Positions 7,256 to 14,119 of a stretch of 29,870 nt of DNA are shown one piece after another. Origin of the DNA: an uncultured Eubacteriales bacterium (GTDB taxonomy: Bacteria; Bacillota; Clostridia; UBA1381; UBA9506); assembly GCA_902478395.1 (NCBI GenBank), contig CABSKZ010000001.1:1-29870 (forward strand). Direction: 5' to 3'. The notes beneath the pieces were generated by a model that searched no databases, had not been told where the DNA came from, and saw only the letters and a list, made by a program, of their open reading frames with translations. Each line of letters opens with the position of its first letter. The first letter of the stretch is position 1. Position numbers and translations under genes: made by a program.

Positions 7256-8776
7256 TTACAAATCCAACTCCGCGAGCTTATGGAACGGTGCTTTCAGTGC
7301 CGGATACAGCGAACGGTAAACTTCGTACATCGCCTCATATGCCTTCCTGTTCTTCTCCTCCGGCTCCTGAGTTCGTTCCGTCCGGATAACCTGGGAGCAA
7401 CCCTCCTGAACAGATGCGTAGACGCCAGCACCGACCCCCGCCAGAATCGCCGCGCCAAGCGCGGGCCCTTCCCTGGAGGACACGGTTTTCACCCGGCATC
7501 CATAATTATCCGCCAGCATCTGCCGCCAAAGACGGCTGGTCCCTCCTCCGCCGCAGGCGGCCATATCGGTTACGTCCACGTGCATTTCCCGCAGTACGTC
7601 CAGACAATCCCGAAGGGAATAGACGACGCCCTCCATTACGGCGCGGAGCATCTCCGCCTTCCCGTGAATGGCTGACAGGCCGACAAACGCACCTCTCGCG
7701 TCCGGGTCGAGGTGCGGCGTCCGTTCCCCCATTAGGTATGGCAGATACAGCAGCCGGTTGCATCCCGCAGGAACCGCTCCGGCGATTTCATCCATCAGCA
7801 CATAAGGGTCAATCCGCATCAGGGAGGCGGTTTCCTTTTCGCTTCCGCAAAAATTGTCTCGGAACCACTTTAAAGACAGGCCGGCGGCCTGCGTCACGCC
7901 CATGACATGCCATTCCCCCGGGACTGCGCAGCAAAAGGTATGCACCCGTCCCTGTAAATCTGTTGCCATATTTGCCGTGTGCGCATAGACTACGCCGCTG
8001 GTGCCGATGGTGGTAAACGCCTTTTTGTCAGTTACCACACCTGTCCCGACAGCCGCGGCGGCATTGTCCCCCGCGCCGCCGACGACGATTGTCCCTTCTG
8101 CCAGACCTGTTTCCCTAGCGGCATCCCGTGTAATTTTGCCCGTAATCTCGGGGCTTTCATAAACCTTTGCCAGTAAGTCGGCGCTGATATCCAGTTTTTG
8201 CAGTATCTCTGCCGACCAGCAGCGGTTCGCGATGTCGAGAAGCTGCATGCCGCTCGCGTCTGATACCTCCGTCGCAAATTCTCCGGTCAGGCGGTACCGG
8301 ATGTAATCCTTCGGCAGCAGGATATGGCGGCATTTTTCATAATTGTCCGGTTCATGGTTCCGCACCCAAAGGATTTTAGAGGCGGTAAAACCCGCCAGCG
8401 CCGGATTTGCCGTGATTTCAATCAACCGTTTCCGGCCGACAAGTCGCGTGATTTCCTCACATTCCTTTCCGGTCCGCCCGTCACACCAAAGAATCGCGTC
8501 GCGGATGACCTTTCCTTCTGCATCGAGCATAACCAGACCGTGCATCTGCCCGGAAAGGCCAACGCCGGCAATTTCCCGCCTGTCCACCTTTGCGGTTACT
8601 GCCCGCAACGTTTCCCGAACCGCGTTCCACCAGTCCTCTGGATTCTGTTCCGCCCAGCCATTTCGCGGCTGGAACATCGGGTACTCTGCGGTGCGGGACG
8701 CAATGGTTTTTCCCGCCTCGTCAAACAGCACGGTTTTGGTTCCGGAGGTGCCAATATCGATTCCTATCAGGTACAT
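7256..8776 (-). CDS. xylB: Xylulokinase XylB
   Basis: Phosphorylates D-xylulose to D-xylulose 5-phosphate for the pentose phosphate pathway. The FGGY-kinase fold of 506 residues has the N-terminal phosphate loop IDIGTSGTKT (6-15) and the substrate-site sequence GLSGQMHGLV characteristic of xylulokinases (about 73-82). The catalytic base is Asp237 in GGAGDNAAAAVGTG, and the C-terminal glycine-rich adenosine motif GGGGTSRLW is present. The ATG at 8776 has GGAAGGAG just upstream; a TTG 30 nt earlier is less likely. It lies 62 nt downstream of xylA and is evidently cotranscribed with it. Confidence 0.96.
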   Translation of the reverse strand: MYLIGIDIGTSGTKTVLFDEAGKTIASRTAEYPMFQPRNGWAEQNPEDWWNAVRETLRAVTAKVDRREIAGVGLSGQMHGLVMLDAEGKVIRDAILWCDGRTGKECEEITRLVGRKRLIEITANPALAGFTASKILWVRNHEPDNYEKCRHILLPKDYIRYRLTGEFATEVSDASGMQLLDIANRCWSAEILQKLDISADLLAKVYESPEITGKITRDAARETGLAEGTIVVGGAGDNAAAAVGTGVVTDKKAFTTIGTSGVVYAHTANMATDLQGRVHTFCCAVPGEWHVMGVTQAAGLSLKWFRDNFCGSEKETASLMRIDPYVLMDEIAGAVPAGCNRLLYLPYLMGERTPHLDPDARGAFVGLSAIHGKAEMLRAVMEGVVYSLRDCLDVLREMHVDVTDMAACGGGGTSRLWRQMLADNYGCRVKTVSSREGPALGAAILAGVGAGVYASVQEGCSQVIRTERTQEPEEKNRKAYEAMYEVYRSLYPALKAPFHKLAELDL

Positions 8777-8838
8777 GTTCTTTCTCCTTCCTGTATGCTT
8801 GGTCAACCTGCCTCCTAAAGCGGACTATGCCCAACAGG

Positions 8839-10158
8839 TTATCTCCCGAACAAAACGCTGTTCACAACCGATTCCAGATATTCCTGCCGTCCGCTGTCGG
8901 CGCTTTCTGCATTGCCCAGCTTCAGAGCATATTCGGACAGGCTTTCCAACGTCGCCCTGCCCTCCACAATCTCTTTCCCGACTCCGCTGTGGAAACTCGC
9001 ATAACGCTTCTCAGTAAACTCGTCAATTCTGCCGTCACGAATCAGCCGGTCCGCAATCCGCAGGCCCAGCGCAAAGGCGTCCATTCCGGCGATATAGCCC
9101 AGCGCGATATCCTCACCCGCCATGGAGGCTCGGCGGAGCTTCGCGTCAAAGTTTAACCCTCCGTGCGTGAACCCGCCCGCCTTCAAGACCTCGTACATGC
9201 AAAACGCGGTCTCATAGACGTTTGTTGGGAACTGGTCTGTATCCCAGCCCAACAGCTGGTCGCCCTGATTGGCATCAATTGAACCGAATGCGCCATTGAT
9301 GCGCGCCACACGCAGCTCATGCTGGAATGTATGGGAGGCCAGCGTCGCATGGTTTGCCTCGATATTTAGCTTAAATTCCTTTTCCAGCCCATATTTCCGC
9401 AGGAATCCCAGCACGGTGGATGCATCAAAATCATACTGGTGTTTGGTCGGTTCCTTCGGCTTCGGCTCAATATAGAAATCTCCCGTATATCCCTTTCCCC
9501 TCGCGTAATCCACTGCCATCCGCATCAGACGTGCCATATTGTCCAGTTCCAGGCCCATATCGGTGTTGAGCAGCGTCTCATAGCCCTCCCGTCCGCCCCA
9601 GAACACATAACCCTGTCCGCCAAGTTCAATCGTAACGTCAATTGCCTTTTTTATCTGCGCGGCTGCGTACGCGAACACATCCGCATTGCAGGAGGTCCCG
9701 GCCCCATGCACATACCGTGGATGGTTAAAACAATTTGCCGTTCCCCAAAGTACCTTTTTATGATGCTCCCGCATCAGCTGTTTCAGCAGGGATACAATAT
9801 CGTCCAGATTGGCATTGCACTCTGCCAGGTCCTTTCCCTCCGGCGCAAGGTCCCTGTCATGAAAACAAAAATATGCAATGTCGAGCTTATCCATCAGTTC
9901 GAACGCCGCATACGCCTTTCTCCGGTAAATTTCCATTGGCTCGGTGCCGCCGAAGCTCTTGTCGACTGTTCCCCGTCCAAACATATCCGTTCCATCCCCG
10001 CACATGGTATGCCAGTAGGACAGTGCGAACTTCAGCTGCTCCCGCATCGTTTTCCCGCCGATCATTTCTTCTGGCTGATAAAATTTGAACGAAAACGGAT
10101 TTTTGGACTCTGGCCCTTCATACATTACCTTCGGCACATTTTCAAAAAATTCTTTCAT
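8839..10158 (-). CDS. xylA: Xylose isomerase XylA
   Basis: Interconverts D-xylose and D-xylulose (and often D-glucose/D-fructose) using two divalent metal ions. The product has 439 residues, the normal length for the longer class II isomerases of Firmicutes. Visible active-site residues are His100 and Asp103 in CFHDRD, Glu231 and Lys233 in YIEPKPKEP, Glu267 and His270 in NIEANH, and Asp295 in GSIDANQGD. WGGREGYE precedes them at about 187-194. The ATG at 10158 follows GGGAGGGA. It is first in the xylAB unit, with a good promoter 32 nt upstream. No xylose transporter gene is present in the window. Confidence 0.97.
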   Translation of the reverse strand: MKEFFENVPKVMYEGPESKNPFSFKFYQPEEMIGGKTMREQLKFALSYWHTMCGDGTDMFGRGTVDKSFGGTEPMEIYRRKAYAAFELMDKLDIAYFCFHDRDLAPEGKDLAECNANLDDIVSLLKQLMREHHKKVLWGTANCFNHPRYVHGAGTSCNADVFAYAAAQIKKAIDVTIELGGQGYVFWGGREGYETLLNTDMGLELDNMARLMRMAVDYARGKGYTGDFYIEPKPKEPTKHQYDFDASTVLGFLRKYGLEKEFKLNIEANHATLASHTFQHELRVARINGAFGSIDANQGDQLLGWDTDQFPTNVYETAFCMYEVLKAGGFTHGGLNFDAKLRRASMAGEDIALGYIAGMDAFALGLRIADRLIRDGRIDEFTEKRYASFHSGVGKEIVEGRATLESLSEYALKLGNAESADSGRQEYLESVVNSVLFGR

Positions 10159-10189
10159 TGCAAATATCCCTCCCTTTCCTTTTACAGTC

Positions 10190-10218
10190 ATCATACCGGA
10201 TATCACAGAAAAATCCAA
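10190..10218 (-). promoter_or_regulatory. Probable sigma-A promoter of xylAB
   Basis: Read on the minus strand, -35 TTGGAT (10213-10218) and -10 TATGAT (10190-10195) are separated by exactly 17 nt. The start point would be about 25-30 nt before the xylA start codon. I see no clear catabolite-responsive (cre) element in the 126-nt divergent region. Confidence 0.65.
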
Positions 10219-10284
10219 TACATTTTTTGTTTTTCTATAGACATATTCTGCTTTTTATGATACTCTATAGCCGGAGGTGAAACG

Positions 10285-11136
10285 ATGGGAAAAGGTGTAT
10301 TTTACGAAACCATTCATAAGGCTTCATCCTCGCTGCCTTATCTCGACTTTCGCATGGAGGACATCAATTATTTCAGCCACTTTCACGAGGAGCTTGAAGT
10401 GCTGTTTGTTTCCGAGGGGAGCATGGAGCTTACTGTAGACACAAATTGCTATAACATGGAAAGTGGCGATATTGCCGCCGTTATGCCCGGAGAAATCCAC
10501 AGCCTGTCCACCCCAGTTCACAGCAGGATGTACATCATGAAATTTTTACCCGCCGGTTCCGCGGGTAGCGATGTGCTTTCCCGTATCCGTCTGCACAATC
10601 GTGTGATAAGGCCTACAGACGAAGTCTATCCGGCCTTTCAAAAACAGATTGAACGGATTTATTCGGAGGCCAGCGAAAGAAAACCCGGATTCGCGTTTGC
10701 CGTTCAAGCTGCGTTTCTGGAAATCATCACGCTGTTTCTGCGCACGGAAAGCCATACCGTAATTACCCTAGCAGAAAAAGACCGTTTAAACATCCGTTTG
10801 CAGTTGCTGCAAACCGTCAACAGTTATATTGAAGAAAACTATACACATGAAATTCCGCTTGCTGAAATTGCCGCCCACTGTAAATATTCTGTTTCCTATT
10901 TTGCGCACTATTTCCGCGAAATTTCCAATCTCAGTTTCGGGGAATACCTTATCCGGTTCCGCTTGGAAAAGGCAACGGGACGAATGCTCCTGACCGGGGA
11001 AACCTTAACCTGCATTGCCCTGTCCTGCGGATTTAATACCGTCCGTTCCTTTAACCGCATGTTCAAAAAGCATCTCGGTATCACGCCGTCCGAATACCGC
11101 AGCTGCCATCGCTCTGTTTCGGGCAGCGAACAGTAA
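10285..11136 (+). CDS. AraC-family transcriptional regulator, divergent from xylAB
   Basis: Probable regulator of xylose use. The N-terminal cupin-like effector domain (about 25-95) contains HFHEELEVLFVSEGS. The C-terminal AraC/XylS DNA-binding domain (about 175-275) has two helix-turn-helix units, one around LAEIAAHCKYSVSYFAHYF and one around TCIALSCGFNTVRSFNRMFK, then the family signature GITPSEYR. The 283-residue length is typical. The ATG has GGAGGTGA just upstream. The assignment to xylose rests on its divergent position and shared 126-nt control region. The usual ROK-family XylR repressor is not seen here. The ligand is unknown. Confidence 0.9.
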   Translation: MGKGVFYETIHKASSSLPYLDFRMEDINYFSHFHEELEVLFVSEGSMELTVDTNCYNMESGDIAAVMPGEIHSLSTPVHSRMYIMKFLPAGSAGSDVLSRIRLHNRVIRPTDEVYPAFQKQIERIYSEASERKPGFAFAVQAAFLEIITLFLRTESHTVITLAEKDRLNIRLQLLQTVNSYIEENYTHEIPLAEIAAHCKYSVSYFAHYFREISNLSFGEYLIRFRLEKATGRMLLTGETLTCIALSCGFNTVRSFNRMFKKHLGITPSEYRSCHRSVSGSEQ

Positions 11137-11220
11137 AATTATAATTTTGATACATATCCTCCCTAGCTTTTACAAATACTATTTCTGTAATATTGATTTT
11201 GTAACGGCAAGGAGGACGCA

Positions 11221-11448
11221 ATGGCGGCAGAAAGCACCTATTTCCATTTAGAAAATCTGGATGGAAAACATGATATGAAGGAAATCAAAAGGGGACTGGA
11301 TGAACTGCACGGCGTGACTTCCGTCAGTGTCAACACCGACACCCATTATGTCGCGGTGGACTATGACGGCGAGGACGTCACCCCGCATCAAATCGAGAAG
11401 AAGCTGTGCAAAATGGGCTATGTGGTTTCGGACAGGCCGCAGGATTAG
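11221..11448 (+). CDS. Small HMA-fold protein lacking the CxxC metal site
   Basis: A 75-residue cytosolic protein matching the beta-alpha-beta-beta-alpha-beta pattern of heavy-metal-associated (HMA) domains. It shows LDELHGVTSVSVNTDTHYV, a YDGEDVTPHQIEKKL helix region, and the ending MGYVVSD. Where copper chaperones carry GMxCxxC, this protein has NLDGKHD, so the metal-binding cysteines are missing. One Cys remains near residue 61. AAGGAGGA is well placed before the ATG. It is followed 21 nt later by a 50-residue ORF and then a terminator, so the two form a small transcription unit. The function is unknown; metal transfer through the usual dithiol site is unlikely. Confidence 0.8.
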   Translation: MAAESTYFHLENLDGKHDMKEIKRGLDELHGVTSVSVNTDTHYVAVDYDGEDVTPHQIEKKLCKMGYVVSDRPQD

Positions 11449-11469
11449 GCAAAAAGAAGGAGGATACAG

Positions 11470-11622
11470 ATGGCTAAACAGGGAATGAGGCGGTACCGGC
11501 CTGGCGACATCCATGGAGGAAGGCCGCCAGAGGATCATGAGCCTCCGAAAAATGATGTAGCTCCTGTTCCAGAAATACAGGGAAAGGCAAAATCCGGAAA
11601 GAAAAAAGCGAATCCTGCATAA
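11470..11622 (+). CDS. 50-residue basic protein of unknown function
   Basis: Begins MAKQGMRRYRPGDIHGG and ends KAKSGKKKANPA. It is Pro-, Lys- and Gly-rich, hydrophilic and probably disordered, with a central VAPVPEIQGKAK segment. No signal peptide or membrane segment is present. Support for a real gene is a strong AAGGAGGA site 8 nt before the ATG, placement 21 nt after the HMA-like gene, and an immediate terminator. The N-terminal MAKQGM and the VPEIQGKAK stretch resemble short uncharacterised clostridial proteins I recall, but I cannot name a family. The last seven codons and the stop lie inside the terminator stem-loop. Confidence 0.65.
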   Translation: MAKQGMRRYRPGDIHGGRPPEDHEPPKNDVAPVPEIQGKAKSGKKKANPA

Positions 11623-11639
11623 GCAGGACTCGCTTTTTT
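11602..11639. terminator. Bidirectional terminator shared by the 50-residue gene and mgsA
   Basis: Outer stem AAAAAAGCG (11602-11610)/CGCTTTTTT (11631-11639) and inner stem CCTGC (11614-11618)/GCAGG (11623-11627) enclose an ATAA loop. There is one mismatch at 11612/11629. T runs follow the stem on both strands, so it can stop plus-strand transcription from the HMA unit and minus-strand transcription from mgsA. The plus-strand stop codon TAA (11620-11622) forms most of the loop. Confidence 0.9.
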
Positions 11640-11699
11640 CTTTCCACACAACTCAACCACAACACAAACACGTCAGGCACATTTTGTCTTTGCACCAAT

Positions 11700-12104
11700 T
11701 CAATCCTTCGGATTGACGATGTCTCGCCAATCCAAGTCACCGCGTTCCAACCCGCGCACCAAAACTTCTGCCGTGGCCACATTGGTCGCCAGTGGAACAT
11801 TATGTACGTCACACAGCCGAAGCAGGGCGGATACATCCGGTTCATGCGGCTGGGCCGTTAACGGGTCGCGGAAAAACAGGACCAAATCTATCTCATTATA
11901 GGCAATTCTCGCACCAATCTGCTGGTCGCCGCCCTGTGGGCCAGACAAAAAGCGATGCACGTTCAACCCTGTCGCTTCCGCAACCAGACCGCCTGTCGTT
12001 CCCGTGGCGCAAAGCATGTGCTTTTCCAGAATGCCTCTGTAAGCGATGCAAAACTGTACCATCAACTCTTTTTTCTTGTCGTGTGCAATCAGTGCTACGT
12101 TCAT
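11700..12104 (-). CDS. mgsA: Methylglyoxal synthase MgsA
   Basis: Converts dihydroxyacetone phosphate to methylglyoxal and inorganic phosphate, an overflow bypass of lower glycolysis that releases phosphate when sugar phosphates accumulate. The 134 residues carry the phosphate-binding ATGTTG (33-38), the catalytic Asp60 in SGPQGGDQQIGA, His87 and Asp90 in PHEPD, and the TNVATA strand. The ATG at 12104 sits 9 nt from AAGGAGG. A GTG at 12113 would be in frame but abuts that site. The gene lies 21 nt after minE, so it is the last gene of the minDE unit. Confidence 0.94.
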   Translation of the reverse strand: MNVALIAHDKKKELMVQFCIAYRGILEKHMLCATGTTGGLVAEATGLNVHRFLSGPQGGDQQIGARIAYNEIDLVLFFRDPLTAQPHEPDVSALLRLCDVHNVPLATNVATAEVLVRGLERGDLDWRDIVNPKD

Positions 12105-12125
12105 AGCACACACCCTCCTTGCTTA

Positions 12126-12401
12126 TTACCGTTTCGGCTTCATATTTTTAATCGGAATGTTTGCCATTAAAGCCGGAACCACCGCCGTTCCGTCCTCATT
12201 ATCCGTCTTAATCAATTTAATGTCGAGCTCGTTGTCGCTGATATCCATGTATTTCGATAAAACTTGGATAATCTCCCCCTTTATCATATCCAAAAATTCA
12301 GGGCTAACGCCCCGGTCACCCATCAGGACCAGTTTCAGCCTGTCTTTGGCGACATCCTTGGATTGTTTCTTTGAAAAAAACTTACTGAAAAAATCCATCA
12401 T
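12126..12401 (-). CDS. minE: Cell division topological specificity factor MinE
   Basis: Stimulates MinD ATPase and restricts the MinCD division inhibitor to the cell poles, producing Min oscillation in the organisms studied. The product has 91 residues. The amphipathic N-terminal membrane-targeting segment is MMDFFSKFFSKKQS, and the anti-MinCD region with KDRLKLVLMGDRG follows at about 19-32. The C-terminal dimerisation domain ends VPALMANIPIKNMKPKR. The start is the first of two adjacent ATG codons, 12 nt after minD, preceded by GGGGAGGGG. MinE together with MinCD indicates the oscillating system rather than the DivIVA/MinJ type of Bacillus. Confidence 0.95.
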   Translation of the reverse strand: MMDFFSKFFSKKQSKDVAKDRLKLVLMGDRGVSPEFLDMIKGEIIQVLSKYMDISDNELDIKLIKTDNEDGTAVVPALMANIPIKNMKPKR

Positions 12402-12413
12402 ATCACCCCTCCC

Positions 12414-13205
12414 CTATCGTGAAAACAGTTTCTTTAGTTTCGATTTGAAGCTGTTGGTGTTTTCCAGTTCCAGAAGCGGGACTTCCTGGCCCATAATGCG
12501 GGAAGCAATGTTTTTATACGCCTGCCCGGACTGCGATTTATCATTTAAAATAACCGGCTCGCCGCGGTTGGTAGAGACGATAATATTTTCATCGTCCGGA
12601 ACTACGCCAATCAATTGGATTCCCAAAATATCCATAATATCATCTAAATTAATCATGTCGCCGCGTTTTACCATGTCCACCCGTACACGGTTGACTAACA
12701 GTTTGTATTCCGTCACGCCGTATGCGTTGAGCATTCCGATGATTTTATCCGCGTCGCGCACTGCGGAAACCTCCGGCGTTGTCACGACAATTGCACGGTC
12801 GGCGCCGGCCACCGCGTTTTTAAATCCCTGCTCGATACCTGCTGGGCAGTCCAGTACGATATAGTCATAACTTTCCTTGAGCTCTTCACAAAGCTTTTTC
12901 ATCTGCTCCTCATTGACCGCGTCCTTATCTTTCGTCTGCGCCGCGGGCAATAACGATAACCCCGGAAAGCGTTTGTCTTTAATTACCGCGCTCTTAATTT
13001 TGCAAGCGCCCTCTATTACATCCACAAGATTGAAAACCACCCGGTTTTCCAAACCCATGACCAAGTCAAGATTTCTCAGCCCGATATCCGTATCAATCAA
13101 AATAACCTTTTTCCCGGCTGCGGCCAGTGCCGCACCTATATTAGATGTAGTCGTGGTTTTTCCCACTCCGCCTTTTCCCGATGTGACAACGATTACTTCT
13201 GACAT
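12414..13205 (-). CDS. minD: Septum site-determining ATPase MinD
   Basis: Membrane-cycling ParA/MinD-type ATPase that recruits MinC and is released by MinE. The deviant Walker A SGKGGVGKTT is at 9-18, with signature Lys11 and Lys16. VILIDTDIGLRNLDLVMG (switch I region) and DYIVLDCPAGIEQGF (Walker B/switch II) follow. The C-terminal amphipathic membrane-targeting helix is FKSKLKKLFSR. The 263-residue length is normal. The ATG is preceded by AAGGAGGA. It is separated from minC by 238 nt that contain a probable promoter and two hairpins. Confidence 0.97.
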   Translation of the reverse strand: MSEVIVVTSGKGGVGKTTTTSNIGAALAAAGKKVILIDTDIGLRNLDLVMGLENRVVFNLVDVIEGACKIKSAVIKDKRFPGLSLLPAAQTKDKDAVNEEQMKKLCEELKESYDYIVLDCPAGIEQGFKNAVAGADRAIVVTTPEVSAVRDADKIIGMLNAYGVTEYKLLVNRVRVDMVKRGDMINLDDIMDILGIQLIGVVPDDENIIVSTNRGEPVILNDKSQSGQAYKNIASRIMGQEVPLLELENTNSFKSKLKKLFSR

Positions 13206-13315
13206 TCTTTTCCTCCTTGAATCTCCTTCTCATTGGTAACATACAAAATCAAATACCGGCTAGCAGCCGCCATTTTAACAAAACTTTTAAATTCTCATGC
13301 AAATATGTATCTATT

Positions 13316-13338
13316 CCGCTTTTCCGGCGGAAAAACGG
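13316..13338 (-). promoter_or_regulatory. Second hairpin in the minDE leader
   Basis: On the minus-strand RNA the two 10-nt arms (13329-13338 and 13316-13325) pair completely if one G-U pair is allowed, around a 3-nt GCC turn. It lies just downstream of the terminator-like hairpin at 13343-13384 and about 110 nt before the minD start. No T run follows it, so it is not a terminator. Confidence 0.45.
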
Positions 13339-13342
13339 CTTC

Positions 13343-13384
13343 AAAAAAATTCCAAACCGGTATAAAACCGGAGGCAACTTTTTT
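13343..13384 (-). terminator. Terminator-like hairpin between minC and minD
   Basis: On the minus strand the stem CCGGT/ACCGG (13371-13367/13361-13357) is extended by GCC.../...GG and A/T pairing. The structure ends in a run of seven T (13349-13343). It could end most transcripts arriving from mrdA-minC. It also lies just downstream of the probable minDE promoter, so transcripts starting there must read through it, as in an attenuator. Confidence 0.5.
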
Positions 13385-13393
13385 ATTATCATT

Positions 13394-13422
13394 ATCATAC
13401 CATACTTTTTTTGTGAAGTCTA
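13394..13422 (-). promoter_or_regulatory. Probable promoter of minD-minE-mgsA
   Basis: Minus strand: -35 TAGACT (13417-13422), 17-nt spacer, extended -10 TGGTATGAT with TATGAT at 13394-13399. The 10-mer ATGGTATGAT is identical to the -10 region upstream of the U32-dut-mre cluster (22971-22980). Transcription would begin at about 13387, giving a leader of about 180 nt before minD. Confidence 0.6.
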
Positions 13423-13443
13423 TATGAAAATTTACCTTAATTT

Positions 13444-14091
13444 TTAGCTTTTTTTTGTTAAATACTGCTCAATATAGACGGCCTCATCCTTGATATAGGC
13501 AATTTCTGGAATCCATTCCATCCTTGCCACCTCTCCGTCCGGACAACGCGATATAATATCGGCGATGCGGATTTGTGTCGGCAGCAAATTCAGTGCCACC
13601 ACAACCGCTTCCCGGTTTCCTGCCGCTCCGGCATGGACAAGTCCGCGCGCGGCTCCCATTACAATGATATTTCCGCCCGCTACCAGTTCAGAACCAGGAT
13701 TGGCATCCCCTATTACAACGAGATTTCCACGCGCCTCCACCAACTGGCCAGAACGGATGGTTCCCTGGTAAAACCGCGTCATTCCCTCGTTCACACCGTA
13801 CAATTCTTCTTTTTCTTCCGCAGCACGGCGCGGTGGCTTTGCCGGAGCTTCCCCCTGATCCTCAAAACTGATATCCGCCCCCACAAGAATTTCTTTAATC
13901 ACACCTTGAAGCAAATACAGTTCAAATTCGGAAAACGAATCGCTGACTAAGCGTATAACTGTCTTTCCAGACTTGAAGAAATCCTTCGTCGCCTCGAACT
14001 TTTCAGTAATCTGTTGTTTTGCGTCCTCAAGTGTCAGGTCGCTGTCAAGCAGAACTTGAATTCCGTCCTTTGAGCCTTTAATTGTAACCAT
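13444..14091 (-). CDS. minC: Septum site-determining protein MinC
   Basis: FtsZ-assembly inhibitor delivered to the membrane by MinD. The 215 residues divide into an N-terminal domain (about 1-90) that antagonises FtsZ, a charged linker with PAKPPRRAAEEKEE, and the C-terminal right-handed beta-helix (about 108-205). The beta-helix has the repeating GTIRSGQLVEARGNLVVIGD and PGSELVAGGNIIVMGAARG turns, and it dimerises and binds MinD. The ATG has AAGGAGAGAG upstream and follows mrdA by 28 nt, so it is cotranscribed with the elongation genes, while minDE probably also have their own promoter. Confidence 0.94.
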   Translation of the reverse strand: MVTIKGSKDGIQVLLDSDLTLEDAKQQITEKFEATKDFFKSGKTVIRLVSDSFSEFELYLLQGVIKEILVGADISFEDQGEAPAKPPRRAAEEKEELYGVNEGMTRFYQGTIRSGQLVEARGNLVVIGDANPGSELVAGGNIIVMGAARGLVHAGAAGNREAVVVALNLLPTQIRIADIISRCPDGEVARMEWIPEIAYIKDEAVYIEQYLTKKS

Positions 14092-14119
14092 CTGTTTCTC
14101 TCTCCTTTTTCTCCCCTGT

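Noticed and set aside
9439..10260. 273-codon plus-strand frame over xylA
   Set aside because: Antisense to xylose isomerase, which is complete with all active-site residues; no ribosome binding site.
11135..11148. AAAATTATAATTTT palindrome after the AraC-type gene
   Set aside because: Perfect dyad but only A/T, directly after the stop region; too weak to be a terminator and common by chance in AT-rich spacers.
13217..13447. Plus-strand frames between minC and minD
   Set aside because: AT-rich region better explained as promoter and leader hairpins for minDE; no good start signal.
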